Assembly (NCBI GenBank): GCA_002737365.1
Contig: NSIL01000008.1
Coordinates: 1-64,000, forward strand
Direction of reading: 5' to 3'
Source: Acidobacterium sp.
GTDB lineage: Bacteria; Acidobacteriota; Vicinamibacteria; Vicinamibacterales; UBA2999
Length of the DNA stretch: 64,000 nucleotides
Part shown: positions 53,535 to 62,452 of the stretch, piece by piece
How positions within the stretch are numbered: the stretch's first letter is position 1
How the letters are laid out: every line of letters starts with the position of its first letter
Translations under genes and position numbers: made by a program
The notes under the pieces: model-generated
The model's database searches: none
Told to the model about the DNA's origin: nothing
The model's input: only the letters and a program-made list of their open reading frames with translations

Positions 53535-54841
53535 TTGCCCCGGCGCGCCTGGCCGCACTCGATGCGCTTCGCCAGATTGACGACGAACGCCTCGACATGG
53601 GCGAGGCCGTCGAGCGCGTCCGCAAGCCGCTCAGTGATGAACGCGACCGCGCCTTGCTGCTGGAGATCGTGTCCGGCACGCTGCGGATGCGCGCCGCCCT
53701 CGATCACCAGTTGACACTGCGGCTCACCCGCCCGCTCGCGCGCCTGGATGGGGTGGTCCGCGACATCCTGCGAATGAGCGCGTTCCAGTTGATCTACCTG
53801 ACGCGGACGCCGTCGTCGGCCGTCATCAACGATGCTGTGAACCTGACGCGCCGCGGCGGCAAGACCAGCGCGACGGGATTGGTGAACGCCGTGCTGCGCG
53901 CGCTCAATCGTGAACGGCAGCGCCTGGTCTGGCCGGAGCGGCCTCGCGAGGCATCCGGCCTGGCGGCGATGACCCGCTACTTCGGCATCGTGCACTCTCA
54001 TCCGGAATGGCTGATTGAGCGGTGGCTGCGCCGCTACGGCGTCGGCGATACCGAACGCTGGCTCGCGTTCAACAACCAGTCTCCGGCGGTGTGCCTGGCA
54101 CCGAACCGCACGCTGGCGTCGCGCGAGGCGGTGGCCGAGGAACTGGCGGCCGATGGGGTCGAGACGCAACCGACCGTGCACGCGAGTTACGGGCTGCACG
54201 TCTCATCCGGTCCGGCCCTGGCCACGCGCGCCTTCCGCGAAGGCCGATGTCTGGTGCAGGACGAAGCGTCGCAATTGATTGGCGAACTGGTTTCGGCGCA
54301 GCGTGGCGAGCGGGTGCTCGACCTCTGCGCCTCGCCAGGTGGCAAGACCGTGCTGCTGGCCGCCGACGTCGGTACCACGGGCCTGGTGGTCACCTGCGAC
54401 GTGCGGCGCCATCGCCTGCGGGTGCTCACCGAGACGCTCGCGCGCGCTCGCATCGCGCGCGCCCGCATCGTCCAGGTTCCCGTGGCCGGTTCGCTGCCCT
54501 TCGCCGAGGGGTGCTTCGATCGCGTGTTGGTCGATGCGCCGTGCTCGGGCCTGGGGACGGTCCGCCGTGATCCCGACATCCGCTGGCGGGTCACAGCAGC
54601 CGACCTGCCGGCGCTCGCGGCGACACAGGTGCTACTGCTGCAGCGAGCCGCCGCCGTTGTGCGGCCGGGCGGCGCCCTGGTCTACAGCACATGCTCCAGC
54701 GAACCCGATGAGAATGAGCAGGTGGTCGCCGCCTTCCTGGCGACCTTCCCGGCGTTCACGCAAGCCCGGGTGCACCAGACGCTGCCGTTTCGTGAGGGAC
54801 TGGAAGCCTTCTTCGGGTCGGTCCTCACGCGCCGCGCTTAA
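53531..54841 (+). CDS. rsmB: 16S rRNA (cytosine967-C5)-methyltransferase RsmB
   Basis: Modifies C967. The 436 residues have an N-terminal NusB-like RNA-binding domain (ARLAALDALRQIDDERLDMGEAVERV... about 1-140) and the NOL1/NOP2/sun methyltransferase domain with DLCASPGGKTVLLA, VDAPCSGLGTVRRDPDIRW (catalytic Cys) and VYSTCSSEPDENEQVV (second Cys). The def-fmt-rsmB order is the common one. Confidence 0.94.
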   Translation: MIAPARLAALDALRQIDDERLDMGEAVERVRKPLSDERDRALLLEIVSGTLRMRAALDHQLTLRLTRPLARLDGVVRDILRMSAFQLIYLTRTPSSAVINDAVNLTRRGGKTSATGLVNAVLRALNRERQRLVWPERPREASGLAAMTRYFGIVHSHPEWLIERWLRRYGVGDTERWLAFNNQSPAVCLAPNRTLASREAVAEELAADGVETQPTVHASYGLHVSSGPALATRAFREGRCLVQDEASQLIGELVSAQRGERVLDLCASPGGKTVLLAADVGTTGLVVTCDVRRHRLRVLTETLARARIARARIVQVPVAGSLPFAEGCFDRVLVDAPCSGLGTVRRDPDIRWRVTAADLPALAATQVLLLQRAAAVVRPGGALVYSTCSSEPDENEQVVAAFLATFPAFTQARVHQTLPFREGLEAFFGSVLTRRA

Positions 54842-54855
54842 CCTTCGTGTTCGGT

Positions 54856-54876
54856 GGCACTTAGGCACCGGCACCG
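54856..54876. repeat. GGCACC-type repeat units after rsmB
   Basis: GGCACTTA, GGCACCG and GCACCGTC follow one another in the 78-base gap between rsmB and the PASTA gene. They match the nonamer array at 30792-30827. Confidence 0.45.
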
Positions 54877-54919
54877 TCAGCGCTTTTGCTCTTCCCTGTA
54901 GTACCATGGTGTGTTGTCC

Positions 54920-55642
54920 ATGCCAATTGGAACCAGAGTCTGGGACTTCGGCAAGGTCCTGTTGCTGGCGGGAACCCTTGCCGCGACCTTTCTTGTCTTC
55001 GCCGGCCTTGCCATGCGCGTGGCCGTTCGCGCCCGGCAAGTGACGGTGCCGAACCTGGTGGGCCAGCCTCTGGCCGACGCCACGGCATTGGCTTCGCAAC
55101 TCGATCTGCAACTCCGGATCGATCCAGTCCAACGACCGGACCCCAAGGTGCCCGCGGGCCACGTGCTGATGCAGGAGCCGACCTCGGGCTCCGCGGCTCG
55201 CCGACAACGCAGCGTCCGTGTGATCCTCAGTGCCGGTGCGCACGTTGCGCTGGCGCCGAGCCTGCTTGGCGAAACCCAGCGCTCAGCCGAGATTCGTGTC
55301 GCGCAGGACGGCCTGTCGATTGGCGCGATCACCGAGATACGGTCGGCGCTCTACCCGCCGGATGTCGTCGTCGCTCAAGACCCTCCGCCGTCGGCCCAAA
55401 CCGCCCAGATTCGGCTGCTCGTGAACCGCGGCGAGGACCGCGCGACCTACGTCATGCCCGACTTGATTGGGCTGAACGGCGAGCGTGCCGCTGACGTCAT
55501 GCGCACACGCGGTTTCCGCGTCTCGATCACCGCTCAGTCGACGGCCTCGGCTGTTCCGCCGGGCGTCGTCGTCCGGCAGGCACCCGCCGGCGGCTACCAA
55601 GTGCATCCGGGTGACCCGATCGCCCTCGAGGTGAGCCGATGA
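54920..55642 (+). CDS. membrane-anchored PASTA-domain protein
   Basis: A 240-residue protein with an N-terminal anchor (about 9-32, DFGKVLLLAGTLAATFLVFAGL) and three extracytoplasmic PASTA repeats: TVPNLVGQPLADATALASQLDLQLR..., ALAPSLLGETQRSAEIRVAQDGLSIG..., and VMPDLIGLNGERAADVMRTRGFRVSI.... PASTA domains bind muropeptides or beta-lactams in kinases and PBPs, but no kinase or transpeptidase domain is attached here. It is probably an adaptor for wall-linked processes. It overlaps rpe by 4 bases. ATG 54920 is preferred to GTG 54911. Confidence 0.88.
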   Translation: MPIGTRVWDFGKVLLLAGTLAATFLVFAGLAMRVAVRARQVTVPNLVGQPLADATALASQLDLQLRIDPVQRPDPKVPAGHVLMQEPTSGSAARRQRSVRVILSAGAHVALAPSLLGETQRSAEIRVAQDGLSIGAITEIRSALYPPDVVVAQDPPPSAQTAQIRLLVNRGEDRATYVMPDLIGLNGERAADVMRTRGFRVSITAQSTASAVPPGVVVRQAPAGGYQVHPGDPIALEVSR

Positions 55643-56322
55643 CGATTCGCTTGGCGGCATCCATTCTGTCGGCGGACTTTTCCGCCCTCGGACGCGACAT
55701 CGATGCGGTCACCCGCGGCGGCGCCGACCAGGTGCACGTCGATGTCATGGATGGACACTTCGTCCCCAACCTCACCATTGGCGTGCCTGTGGTCAAGTCG
55801 CTGCGCAAGGCGACCACGTTGCCGCTCGATGTGCACTTGATGATCACCGACCCCGATCGGTTTATCGCGCCCTTCATCGACGCCGGCGCGAACCTGATCT
55901 CAGTGCACGTCGAAGTGCTGCCGCACCTGCACCGCACGATCGCCCAGATCAAGAAACTGGGCGCTCAGGCCGGCGTCGTGTTGAACCCGTCGACGCCGGT
56001 GTCAGCGATTGAAGAAGTCGCGGCGGATGTCGACTTCGTACTGGTGATGTCGGTCAACCCCGGCTTCGGCGGACAGGTGTTCATTCCCCGGAGCCTGGCC
56101 AAGATTCGCGCCGTGCGCGCCCTGCTGGACCGCGTTGGCAACCAGGCGGCGCCGATCGAAGTGGATGGCGGCGTCGACCTGAATACCGTCGCCTCGGTTG
56201 TTGACGCCGGCGCCGAGTGGCTCGTCGCCGGCCAGGCGATCTTCGGCGGCGGCGCGGCCGAGAGCGCGGCGCGAGCCCTCAAGGACGCGGCGCAACGCGC
56301 GTCGCATGGCGGCCGGCGGTGA
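55639..56322 (+). CDS. rpe: ribulose-phosphate 3-epimerase
   Basis: Pentose-phosphate enzyme linking ribulose-5-P and xylulose-5-P. The 227 residues show RLAASILSADFSALG, the metal/catalytic VHVDVMDGHFVPNLTIG, LDVHLMI, FVLVMSVNPGFGGQVFIP and IEVDGGVDLNT (catalytic Asp), then AGQAIFGGG. Overlaps both neighbours by 4 bases. Confidence 0.96.
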   Translation: MTIRLAASILSADFSALGRDIDAVTRGGADQVHVDVMDGHFVPNLTIGVPVVKSLRKATTLPLDVHLMITDPDRFIAPFIDAGANLISVHVEVLPHLHRTIAQIKKLGAQAGVVLNPSTPVSAIEEVAADVDFVLVMSVNPGFGGQVFIPRSLAKIRAVRALLDRVGNQAAPIEVDGGVDLNTVASVVDAGAEWLVAGQAIFGGGAAESAARALKDAAQRASHGGRR

Positions 56323-56720
56323 CTGCACGGGTCAGTGTTTCGACGACTCGCGTGCGCTATGCCGAAACCGACCAGATGGGCGTCGTCTACTACGCGAATT
56401 ACCTGATCTGGTTCGAAATTGGCCGGACCGATTGGCTGCGTGAGACGGGCTGGACCTATCGGTCAATGGAAGCCGACGGCTTTCAGTTACCGGTGACCGA
56501 GGCGCACTGCGAGTACGCGCACGGCGCGCGCTACGACGACGAGTTGGAAATTCGGACCAGGGCGGCGCAAGTGTCGCCGGTCCGGATTCGGTTTGACTAT
56601 GAGGTGGTGCGCCGCGCCGATGGCGTGGCGCTGGCAGGCGGACACACCGTCCACGCCACCATCGGCCCTGCGGGGCGCCCGGCGCGCTTGCCGGATCGCA
56701 TGAAGGACTTGTTCGCATGA
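56319..56720 (+). CDS. YbgC/FcbC-type acyl-CoA thioesterase
   Basis: Hot-dog fold thioesterase. The 133 residues have RVRYAETDQMGVVYYANYLIWFEIGRTDWLRETGWTYRSME, where the Asp of YAETDQMG is the catalytic residue in 4HBT-type enzymes. YbgC in E. coli is linked to the Tol-Pal locus and phospholipid metabolism; here bamD follows two genes downstream, which fits an envelope role. The substrate is not determined. GTG 56319 overlaps the rpe stop (GTGA). Confidence 0.9.
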   Translation: MTARVSVSTTRVRYAETDQMGVVYYANYLIWFEIGRTDWLRETGWTYRSMEADGFQLPVTEAHCEYAHGARYDDELEIRTRAAQVSPVRIRFDYEVVRRADGVALAGGHTVHATIGPAGRPARLPDRMKDLFA

Positions 56721-57658
56721 GGGCACTGGTTACCGGTGGCGCCGGATTCATTGGGTCGACGTTGAGCGAACGATTGCTCGAGCAGGGCGCCAGTGTCCGT
56801 GTCATCGATGCGTTCACCGACTTTTATCCGCGTCCGCTCAAGGAACGCAATCTCGAGAACCTGCGCGGCCGCGCCGGCTACGAGTTCATCGAGGGCGACC
56901 TGCGCGACCTTGACCTCAGTGCGGCGCTTGACGGCGTGACGCACGTGTTTCACCTGGCGGCGCAAGCAGGGGTGCGCCGGAGCTGGGGCAAGGAGTTCCA
57001 GGTCTACACCGGCCTGAACGTCGACTCAACGCAGCGACTGCTCGAAGCCTGTGCGACCAAGCCGATCGAGCGGCTCGTCTACGCCTCAAGTTCGTCGGTA
57101 TATGGCGACGAGGTGGCGATTCCCATGACCGAGACGGCCCTGCCTCAGCCGGTTTCGCCGTACGGGGTCACCAAATTGGCTGCCGAACAGCTCTGCCACC
57201 TGTATTTTGTGAACTACGGCGTGCCGGCCGTGTCGCTGCGCTATTTCACGGTTTATGGACCCCGGCAGCGGCCCGACATGGGCTTTCATCGCTTCTTTTC
57301 GGCGGTTCTGGCGGGGCAGCCCCTGATTCAGTTCGGGGATGGACTTCAGACCAGGGACTTTACCTTCGTCGCCGATGCCGTCACCGCGACGGCGACGGCG
57401 GCCGTCCGTGGGGTGCCCGGGCGCGTCTACAATATTGGCGGGGGCTCGCGCGTCTCCCTGCGGGAGGTCTTCGACCTGATTGCCCGCGTCTCTGGCCGAA
57501 AGGTCACGATCGATCAACAGGGCCCGCAGAAGGGCGATATGCGCGATACCTACGCCGACACAACACTCGCCAGGCAGGACCTGGCGTTTGCGCCGTCGGT
57601 GACGCTCGAAGAAGGACTTCGGGCCATGTGGCGCTGGATGGAAGCGACGAACGCATGA
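56717..57658 (+). CDS. NAD-dependent sugar-nucleotide epimerase/dehydratase
   Basis: Extended SDR, most like UDP-glucose/UDP-glucuronate 4-epimerases. The 313 residues show the NAD motif TGGAGFIGSTLSERLL, HLAAQAGVRRSW, the catalytic YASSSSVYGD and SPYGVTKLAAE (Tyr-x3-Lys), YFTVYGPRQRPDMGFHRFFSAVL and FTFVADAV. The AQAGVR and PRQRPDMA-like blocks point to the glucuronate/GalE-like subgroup. The product is probably a precursor for envelope polysaccharide. Exact substrate unresolved. Confidence 0.88.
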   Translation: MRALVTGGAGFIGSTLSERLLEQGASVRVIDAFTDFYPRPLKERNLENLRGRAGYEFIEGDLRDLDLSAALDGVTHVFHLAAQAGVRRSWGKEFQVYTGLNVDSTQRLLEACATKPIERLVYASSSSVYGDEVAIPMTETALPQPVSPYGVTKLAAEQLCHLYFVNYGVPAVSLRYFTVYGPRQRPDMGFHRFFSAVLAGQPLIQFGDGLQTRDFTFVADAVTATATAAVRGVPGRVYNIGGGSRVSLREVFDLIARVSGRKVTIDQQGPQKGDMRDTYADTTLARQDLAFAPSVTLEEGLRAMWRWMEATNA

Positions 57659-58443
57659 GTGGCATTCGAGGAGTAGCGGTGCTGGCCCTGGTGGCCGCGC
57701 TGGCCGGTGGGTGTGCGGGCAAGTCGCCGGCGGTGCCCGTCGGCACGGCAGACGCCGACAAGTTCCTGTTCGACAAGGGCAACGCGGCCGCGAAGGACCG
57801 CAAGTGGCTGAACGCGCGCGAGTATCTGCGTAACCTGGTGGATAACTACCCGCAGAGCCCCTATCGCCCCGACGCCAAACTGGCGCTCGGCGATACCTAC
57901 ATTGGCGAGAAGTCCACGGAGTCGTTGCTGCTCGCCGCCAACGAGTTCCGGGAGTTTCTCACGTTTTATCCAACCCATCCACGCGCGGACTATGCCCAAC
58001 TGCAGTTGGCACGATCGTTCATGCTGCAGATGCTGGCGCCCGAGCGCGACCAGTCAGCCACCAGGGACGCAATCAAGGAGGTCGAAATCTTCCTGCAGCG
58101 GTTCCCCAACAGCGGCTTGATGCCAGACGCCCGCGTCATGGAGCGCGAAGCCCGGGACCGGCTGAGCGAAGCCGAATACAATGTGGGCTTTTTCTACTAC
58201 CGCATGAAGTGGAACCCGGGCGCCATCGACCGCTTCATGGATTTGCTCAAGTCCGACCCCGGGTTCAGCAACCGCGATGCCGTGTATTACCATCTGGCGG
58301 AATGTCTCTATCGAACCGCCAAGCCAGCCGAAGCGCTCCCCTACTACGAACGCTTGCTCCGGGAGTTCGAGCAGAGCGAGTTTCTCGACTTGACGCAGAA
58401 ACGCGTCGCGGAGCTTAAGGGCGGAGTACCCGCCGGAAAGTAG
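57655..58443 (+). CDS. bamD: outer membrane assembly lipoprotein BamD
   Basis: Essential lipoprotein of the BAM complex that inserts outer-membrane barrels. The 262 residues have a lipobox LAGGC with lipidated Cys20, then TPR-like helices: AREYLRNLVDNYPQSPYRPDAKLALGDTYIGE..., EFREFLTFYPTHPRADYAQLQLARSFM..., and AEYNVGFFYYRMKWNPGAIDRFMDLLKSDPGF, the order seen in BamD/YfiO. Its presence shows a diderm. It overlaps the epimerase stop as ATGA. Confidence 0.9.
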   Translation: MSGIRGVAVLALVAALAGGCAGKSPAVPVGTADADKFLFDKGNAAAKDRKWLNAREYLRNLVDNYPQSPYRPDAKLALGDTYIGEKSTESLLLAANEFREFLTFYPTHPRADYAQLQLARSFMLQMLAPERDQSATRDAIKEVEIFLQRFPNSGLMPDARVMEREARDRLSEAEYNVGFFYYRMKWNPGAIDRFMDLLKSDPGFSNRDAVYYHLAECLYRTAKPAEALPYYERLLREFEQSEFLDLTQKRVAELKGGVPAGK

Positions 58444-58450
58444 GCACTCA

Positions 58451-59200
58451 ATGCGCGTCTCGGTGCTCGTTACCGCCCTCTCACTGATGGCGGCGGCCCC
58501 TGGGTGGGCCCAATCCCGGCTGGCCCTTGCGCCCCGCACCACTCTGCCGGCGCACGTCATGTGCGCGGATCTGCTCGTGCCGGCCATCCCCGTCCCGACG
58601 ATCCGCATCAGCGGCCCACACCACGTCCTGCCACATCTGGCCCTGAGCCGCAGCGACGCGGCCGTGGTGCCCCGGCAGCCCGAGGACGGCCTGGTCGTCG
58701 GCCAGCGCTACCTCGTCCGCCGCCTGCCGTCTGGCGTGAAAGCCGAACTGCCGAAAGACGGCGGCTACGTGCCCGTCCGGACGATGGGCTGGGTCACGGT
58801 CACCGCCCTTGACGAGCTCCATGCCATCGCCAACGTTGACTTTGCGTGCGATGCGATCGAGCAGGACGATTACCTGACGCCGTACGTCGAGGCCGTACTC
58901 CCGACGCCCGACGCCACGCTCGCTGCGCCTGACTTCACCGAGCGGATGCAGATTCTGCCGGGCGTCGAGGGACGCGAGATGTTCGCCAACGGTGACCTGT
59001 TCTCGATTGCGCGCGGCACCGCCGACGGCGTGACGGCAGGTGACCGGTTCGCGATCTACCGCGACCGCAAGGACGGCCGGCCACTCGTGCACATCGGCGA
59101 GGCCATCGTCACCGACCCGTCGGCGACATCAGCGAAAGTGTTATTGCTCAAAACCACGGACGTGGTCGAGATCACGGATCTTGCCGTGCCCCGTCGCTAG
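58451..59200 (+). CDS. secreted protein of unknown function
   Basis: A 249-residue protein with a signal peptide (VSVLVTALSLMAAAPGWAQ). The mature chain is beta-rich; the C-terminal third (EGREMFANGDLFSIARGTADGVTAGDRFAIYRDRKD...) resembles the small beta domain found at the C-terminus of LysM/FlgT-like periplasmic proteins (GDxFxIxRG...GxxxGDRFxIYR). Two Cys (positions about 38 and 136) may form a disulfide. It lies 7 bases after bamD, suggesting an envelope function. Confidence 0.7.
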   Translation: MRVSVLVTALSLMAAAPGWAQSRLALAPRTTLPAHVMCADLLVPAIPVPTIRISGPHHVLPHLALSRSDAAVVPRQPEDGLVVGQRYLVRRLPSGVKAELPKDGGYVPVRTMGWVTVTALDELHAIANVDFACDAIEQDDYLTPYVEAVLPTPDATLAAPDFTERMQILPGVEGREMFANGDLFSIARGTADGVTAGDRFAIYRDRKDGRPLVHIGEAIVTDPSATSAKVLLLKTTDVVEITDLAVPRR

Positions 59201-59208
59201 CGCGCCGG

Positions 59209-59823
59209 CTAACTGACCTTTTGTTTCCGGGCCGACTTCGCCGTTTCGAAGTCGGCCACCTTCGCGGCGCGATCGGTCATGGCGCGCTGGAAACCCTGGT
59301 AGTAATCGACCGCCGAGACCACCGCCGTCAGCAGCACCAACCAGAGCGCGGCCTGTCCCAACACCAGCAACGCCGGCACCCGCTCCCAACCCAGAATCAA
59401 CAGCAGGATCGCCGTGACCTGCGCGGCCATCTTCAACTTGCCCATGCCCGAGGCCGGCATGGCGAGCCCGCGAGCGTACGCCAGGTTACGCAGGCCGGTC
59501 ACCGCAATCTCGCGGCCGATGATCACGCCCACCATCCAGGCCGAGGCCAAGCCGAGTTGGACCAATGAAATCAACGTGGCCGAGATCAGCAGCTTGTCGG
59601 CGAGCGGATCGAGAACCTGACCGAGGGCGGTGACCTGATTGCGGCGTCGAGCGAGGTACCCGTCGAGCCAGTCGGTGAGGGAGGCGATGCCGAAAATGGC
59701 TGCCGCGACCAACTCGACCGGCAGGCCCAGAACCAGCCGCCCCTCGAACTTGGTCAGCAACACCGACACCAGCACTGGCACCAGGAAGATGCGCGCGATG
59801 GTCAGGCTGTTCGGCAGGTTCAT
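59209..59823 (-). CDS. pgsA: CDP-diacylglycerol-glycerol-3-phosphate 3-phosphatidyltransferase
   Basis: Makes phosphatidylglycerol phosphate. The 204 residues open MNLPNSLTIARIFLVPVLV, a typical PgsA start, and show the CDP-alcohol motif LTDWLDGYLARRRNQVTALGQVLDPLADK (DG..AR...G...D...D) and four to five membrane helices. The start at 59823 was chosen on this basis. Related cardiolipin synthases share the motif but usually not this N-terminus. Confidence 0.9.
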   Translation of the reverse strand: MNLPNSLTIARIFLVPVLVSVLLTKFEGRLVLGLPVELVAAAIFGIASLTDWLDGYLARRRNQVTALGQVLDPLADKLLISATLISLVQLGLASAWMVGVIIGREIAVTGLRNLAYARGLAMPASGMGKLKMAAQVTAILLLILGWERVPALLVLGQAALWLVLLTAVVSAVDYYQGFQRAMTDRAAKVADFETAKSARKQKVS

Positions 59824-59855
59824 GTCGACCGCGGCTATTCTACCCTTCGGTAGGG

Positions 59856-59861
59856 TAAGAT
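59856..59861 (+). promoter_or_regulatory. possible -10 element of the guanylyltransferase gene
   Basis: TAAGAT lies 11 bases before the ATG at 59873, inside the 49-base divergent gap with pgsA. Spacing would give a nearly leaderless mRNA. No -35 is evident. Confidence 0.3.
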
Positions 59862-59872
59862 GGAAGTTTGTC

Positions 59873-60931
59873 ATGAAAGCCATCCTTCTTGCCGGGGGCA
59901 AAGGCACGCGACTGCGTCCGTTGACCCTCCACACACCGAAACCTGTCGTTCCGATCTTCGACCGCGCGTTTCTCCACTACCAGATTGACCAGCTCAAGCA
60001 GGTTGCGGAGATTGACGAGGTCATCCTCAGCCTGAACTACCAGCCGCGCCGCATCGAAGATGTGTTTGGCGATGGCACCGGCACCGGCGTTCGCTTGCGC
60101 TACGTCGTCGAACCGGCACCGCTCGGCACCGGCGGCGCTATTCGCTACGCCGCGCAAAACGTCACCGACACGATCGTCGTCTTTAACGGCGACGTGATGA
60201 CGAACGTCGATGTCAACGCGGTGCTCACGTTACATCGCGAGCGGAAGGCCAAGGCCACGATCGTCCTGACCCCGGTCGATAATCCCACGGCCTACGGCCT
60301 GGTTGAAACTGAGAGCGACGGACGGGTCCGCCGATTCGTAGAAAAGCCCAACTCGGAGGAGATCACCGGCAACACGATCAACGCCGGCATCTACGTGCTC
60401 GAGCCCGATACCTTCGCCCGCATCCCGAAAGATGTCTCGTACTCGATTGAGCGCGCCTACTTCCCGTCACTGATCGAGAAGCAGGAGATGTTTGTCGCCT
60501 ACATCGACCGCGGCTATTGGATCGACATCGGCACACCCGAGAAGTACATCCAGGTGCACCACGACATGTTCGACGGCAAGTTCGCCGGTGGCATCTTCGC
60601 GACTGCTGACCGGACCAAGCCGATCGTCTCGCCCGACGCTCGGATTGAGGATGGCGTGACCCTGGTCGCCCCCTGCTTCATTGACGCCGGCGCGCACATC
60701 AAGACTGGCGCGCGAATCGGCCCGTACTCGGTGCTCGGCCGTTCGGTGCTGGTCGAGGAGGCCGCCGATGTCGAGAACACGATCGTGTGGCCGAACACCC
60801 GCATCGGCCAGAGCGCGGTGGTGCACGGGCCGATCATCGGCCGCAACTGCCACATCGGTCGCAACGCCGTCCTGAAATCGACGTCGGTGATTGGCGACAA
60901 GACCCAACTGACCGACTACACGACCCTATGA
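59873..60931 (+). CDS. mannose-1-phosphate guanylyltransferase (NDP-sugar pyrophosphorylase)
   Basis: Makes GDP-mannose (or a related NDP-sugar). The 352 residues have the nucleotidyltransferase loop MKAILLAGGKGTRLRPLTLHTPKPVVPI, VFNGDVMTNVD, EKP.SEEITGNTINAGIYVLEP, GYWIDIGTPEKYIQVHHDM, and a left-handed beta-helix C-terminus (hexapeptides IEDGVTLVAPCFIDAGAHIKTGARIGPYSVLG). The beta-helix form resembles the eukaryotic/archaeal-type Man-1-P guanylyltransferases. The adjacent phosphomannomutase supports mannose chemistry. A glucose-1-P thymidylyl/uridylyl activity is the alternative. Confidence 0.88.
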   Translation: MKAILLAGGKGTRLRPLTLHTPKPVVPIFDRAFLHYQIDQLKQVAEIDEVILSLNYQPRRIEDVFGDGTGTGVRLRYVVEPAPLGTGGAIRYAAQNVTDTIVVFNGDVMTNVDVNAVLTLHRERKAKATIVLTPVDNPTAYGLVETESDGRVRRFVEKPNSEEITGNTINAGIYVLEPDTFARIPKDVSYSIERAYFPSLIEKQEMFVAYIDRGYWIDIGTPEKYIQVHHDMFDGKFAGGIFATADRTKPIVSPDARIEDGVTLVAPCFIDAGAHIKTGARIGPYSVLGRSVLVEEAADVENTIVWPNTRIGQSAVVHGPIIGRNCHIGRNAVLKSTSVIGDKTQLTDYTTL

Positions 60932-62280
60932 TTAACCCCGCTGTCTTCAAGGCCTACGACGTCCGCGGCCTCTACCCGTCCGAGATCACCGAAGAGTTGT
61001 TCCATCTGCTCGGCCGGGCTTTCGTCGCCTACCTCGGGCCCGGCCAGTACGCGGTGACACGCGACATGCGCCTGTCGTCACCGTCGCTGACGGCGGCGTT
61101 CATCGACGGCGCGACGCGGCAGGGTGGGACCATCGTTGACTACGGCCTGCTCGGCACCGACCAGATGTACTTCGCCGTCGCAGCCGACACGCTTGACGGC
61201 GGCGCGCAGATCACGGCGTCGCATAATCCTGGCGAGTACAACGGTTGCAAGCTGGTGCGCGCCGAAGCATTCCCGCTCAGTGGTGAAGCCGGCATTAAGG
61301 AGATGAAGGAAATGATCATGGCCGGCGCGATTCCGGCGCCGCCGGCTGTGCGCGGCACGGTTGAGACCCGCCAGATCATGGATCGCTACGTCGCGCACGT
61401 GATGTCGTTCATCGACGCGTCCTCGATCACACCCTTCAACGTGGTGCTCGACGCCGGGAGCGGTGTCGCCGGCTTGGTGGCGCCGCGCCTGTTCGACCTT
61501 CTGCCCTGCAAGACCACGCGCCTGTGCTTCGAGGTGGACGGCTCCTTCCCGAATCATGAAGCCAATCCGCTGATCAAAGAGAACCGCCGGGACATCACCG
61601 CCGCCGTGCTCGCCCAGAATGCCGACATCGGCATTGCCTGGGATGGCGATGCGGATCGCTGCTTTTTCATCGATGGCAGCGGCGAGTTCATCGCCGGCGA
61701 CTTCATCACCGCGTTATTGGCCGAAGCGTTCCTGCTGCAGACGCCTGGCCAGACGATCATCTACGACGTCCGCGCCAGTTACGCCGTTAAGGACATCGTC
61801 GCGAAGTATCAGGGTACGGCCCTGATGAACCGCGTCGGTCACGCCTTCATCAAGCGCCGCATGCGCGAAGACAACGCGGTGTTCGGCGGCGAGGTCACCG
61901 GGCATTACTACTTCCGCGACAACTTCTACGCCGACAACGGTTTCATCCCGGCGCTGATGATCCTGGACCTGATGTCGAAAAAAGGCATGTCGCTGCGCGA
62001 CTTGCTGAAGCCGCTGCGCGAGAAGTACTTTATCTCCGGCGAGATTAACACCAAGGTCGCCAACATGGGGATCGCCGACCAGAAGATCCAAGAACTCGCC
62101 AGGCGCTACGCCACGGGCAATGTCTACATGCTCGACGGCGTCTCGGTGGAGTTCGACGACTGGCACTTCAATGTTCGCCAGTCGAATACAGAACCGCTGC
62201 TCCGCCTGAATCTCGAGGGCCTGACGCCGGAGATCATGGAGAAGCGCCGGGACGAGATTCTGGCGATTATCAGGGGCTAG
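60928..62280 (+). CDS. phosphomannomutase/phosphoglucomutase
   Basis: Interconverts hexose-6-P and hexose-1-P, feeding the preceding guanylyltransferase. The 450 residues show FKAYDVRGLYPSEI, the phosphoserine loop TASHNPGEYNGCK, the metal site DGDADRCFFID, the sugar-binding GGEVTGHYYFRDN, and the phosphate-binding RQSNTEPLLRLN. All four active-site loops are intact. The ATG overlaps the upstream stop (ATGA). Confidence 0.94.
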   Translation: MINPAVFKAYDVRGLYPSEITEELFHLLGRAFVAYLGPGQYAVTRDMRLSSPSLTAAFIDGATRQGGTIVDYGLLGTDQMYFAVAADTLDGGAQITASHNPGEYNGCKLVRAEAFPLSGEAGIKEMKEMIMAGAIPAPPAVRGTVETRQIMDRYVAHVMSFIDASSITPFNVVLDAGSGVAGLVAPRLFDLLPCKTTRLCFEVDGSFPNHEANPLIKENRRDITAAVLAQNADIGIAWDGDADRCFFIDGSGEFIAGDFITALLAEAFLLQTPGQTIIYDVRASYAVKDIVAKYQGTALMNRVGHAFIKRRMREDNAVFGGEVTGHYYFRDNFYADNGFIPALMILDLMSKKGMSLRDLLKPLREKYFISGEINTKVANMGIADQKIQELARRYATGNVYMLDGVSVEFDDWHFNVRQSNTEPLLRLNLEGLTPEIMEKRRDEILAIIRG

Positions 62281-62302
62281 CCAGGGTAGCCTTCCGGTCT
62301 GA

Positions 62303-62308
62303 TAGAAT
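62303..62308 (+). promoter_or_regulatory. -10 element of tRNA-Gly
   Basis: TAGAAT within GATAGAATGGCC, 12 bases before the tRNA 5' end. It shares the string GATAGAATG with the aroC promoter. No -35 consensus is seen. Confidence 0.4.
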
Positions 62309-62320
62309 GGCCTCCGCTGA

Positions 62321-62395
62321 GCGGGAGTAGTTCAGCGGTAGAACGCGAGCTTCCCAAGCTCGATGTCGCGGGTTCGATCCCCGTCTCCCGCTCCA
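62321..62395 (+). tRNA. tRNA-Gly (anticodon CCC)
   Basis: GCGGGAG (62321-62327) pairs with CTCCCGC (62385-62391) as acceptor stem. The anticodon arm is CGAGC-TTCCCAA-GCTCG, giving anticodon CCC for GGG codons. The T-arm holds GGTTCGATCC. Discriminator T is followed by an encoded CCA (62393-62395). Confidence 0.95.
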
Positions 62396-62452
62396 ATCTT
62401 CGCCCTGGACACCCGCGAAGGTTGTTCCGCCGTAGCCTTGGCGAAGGCGGAC

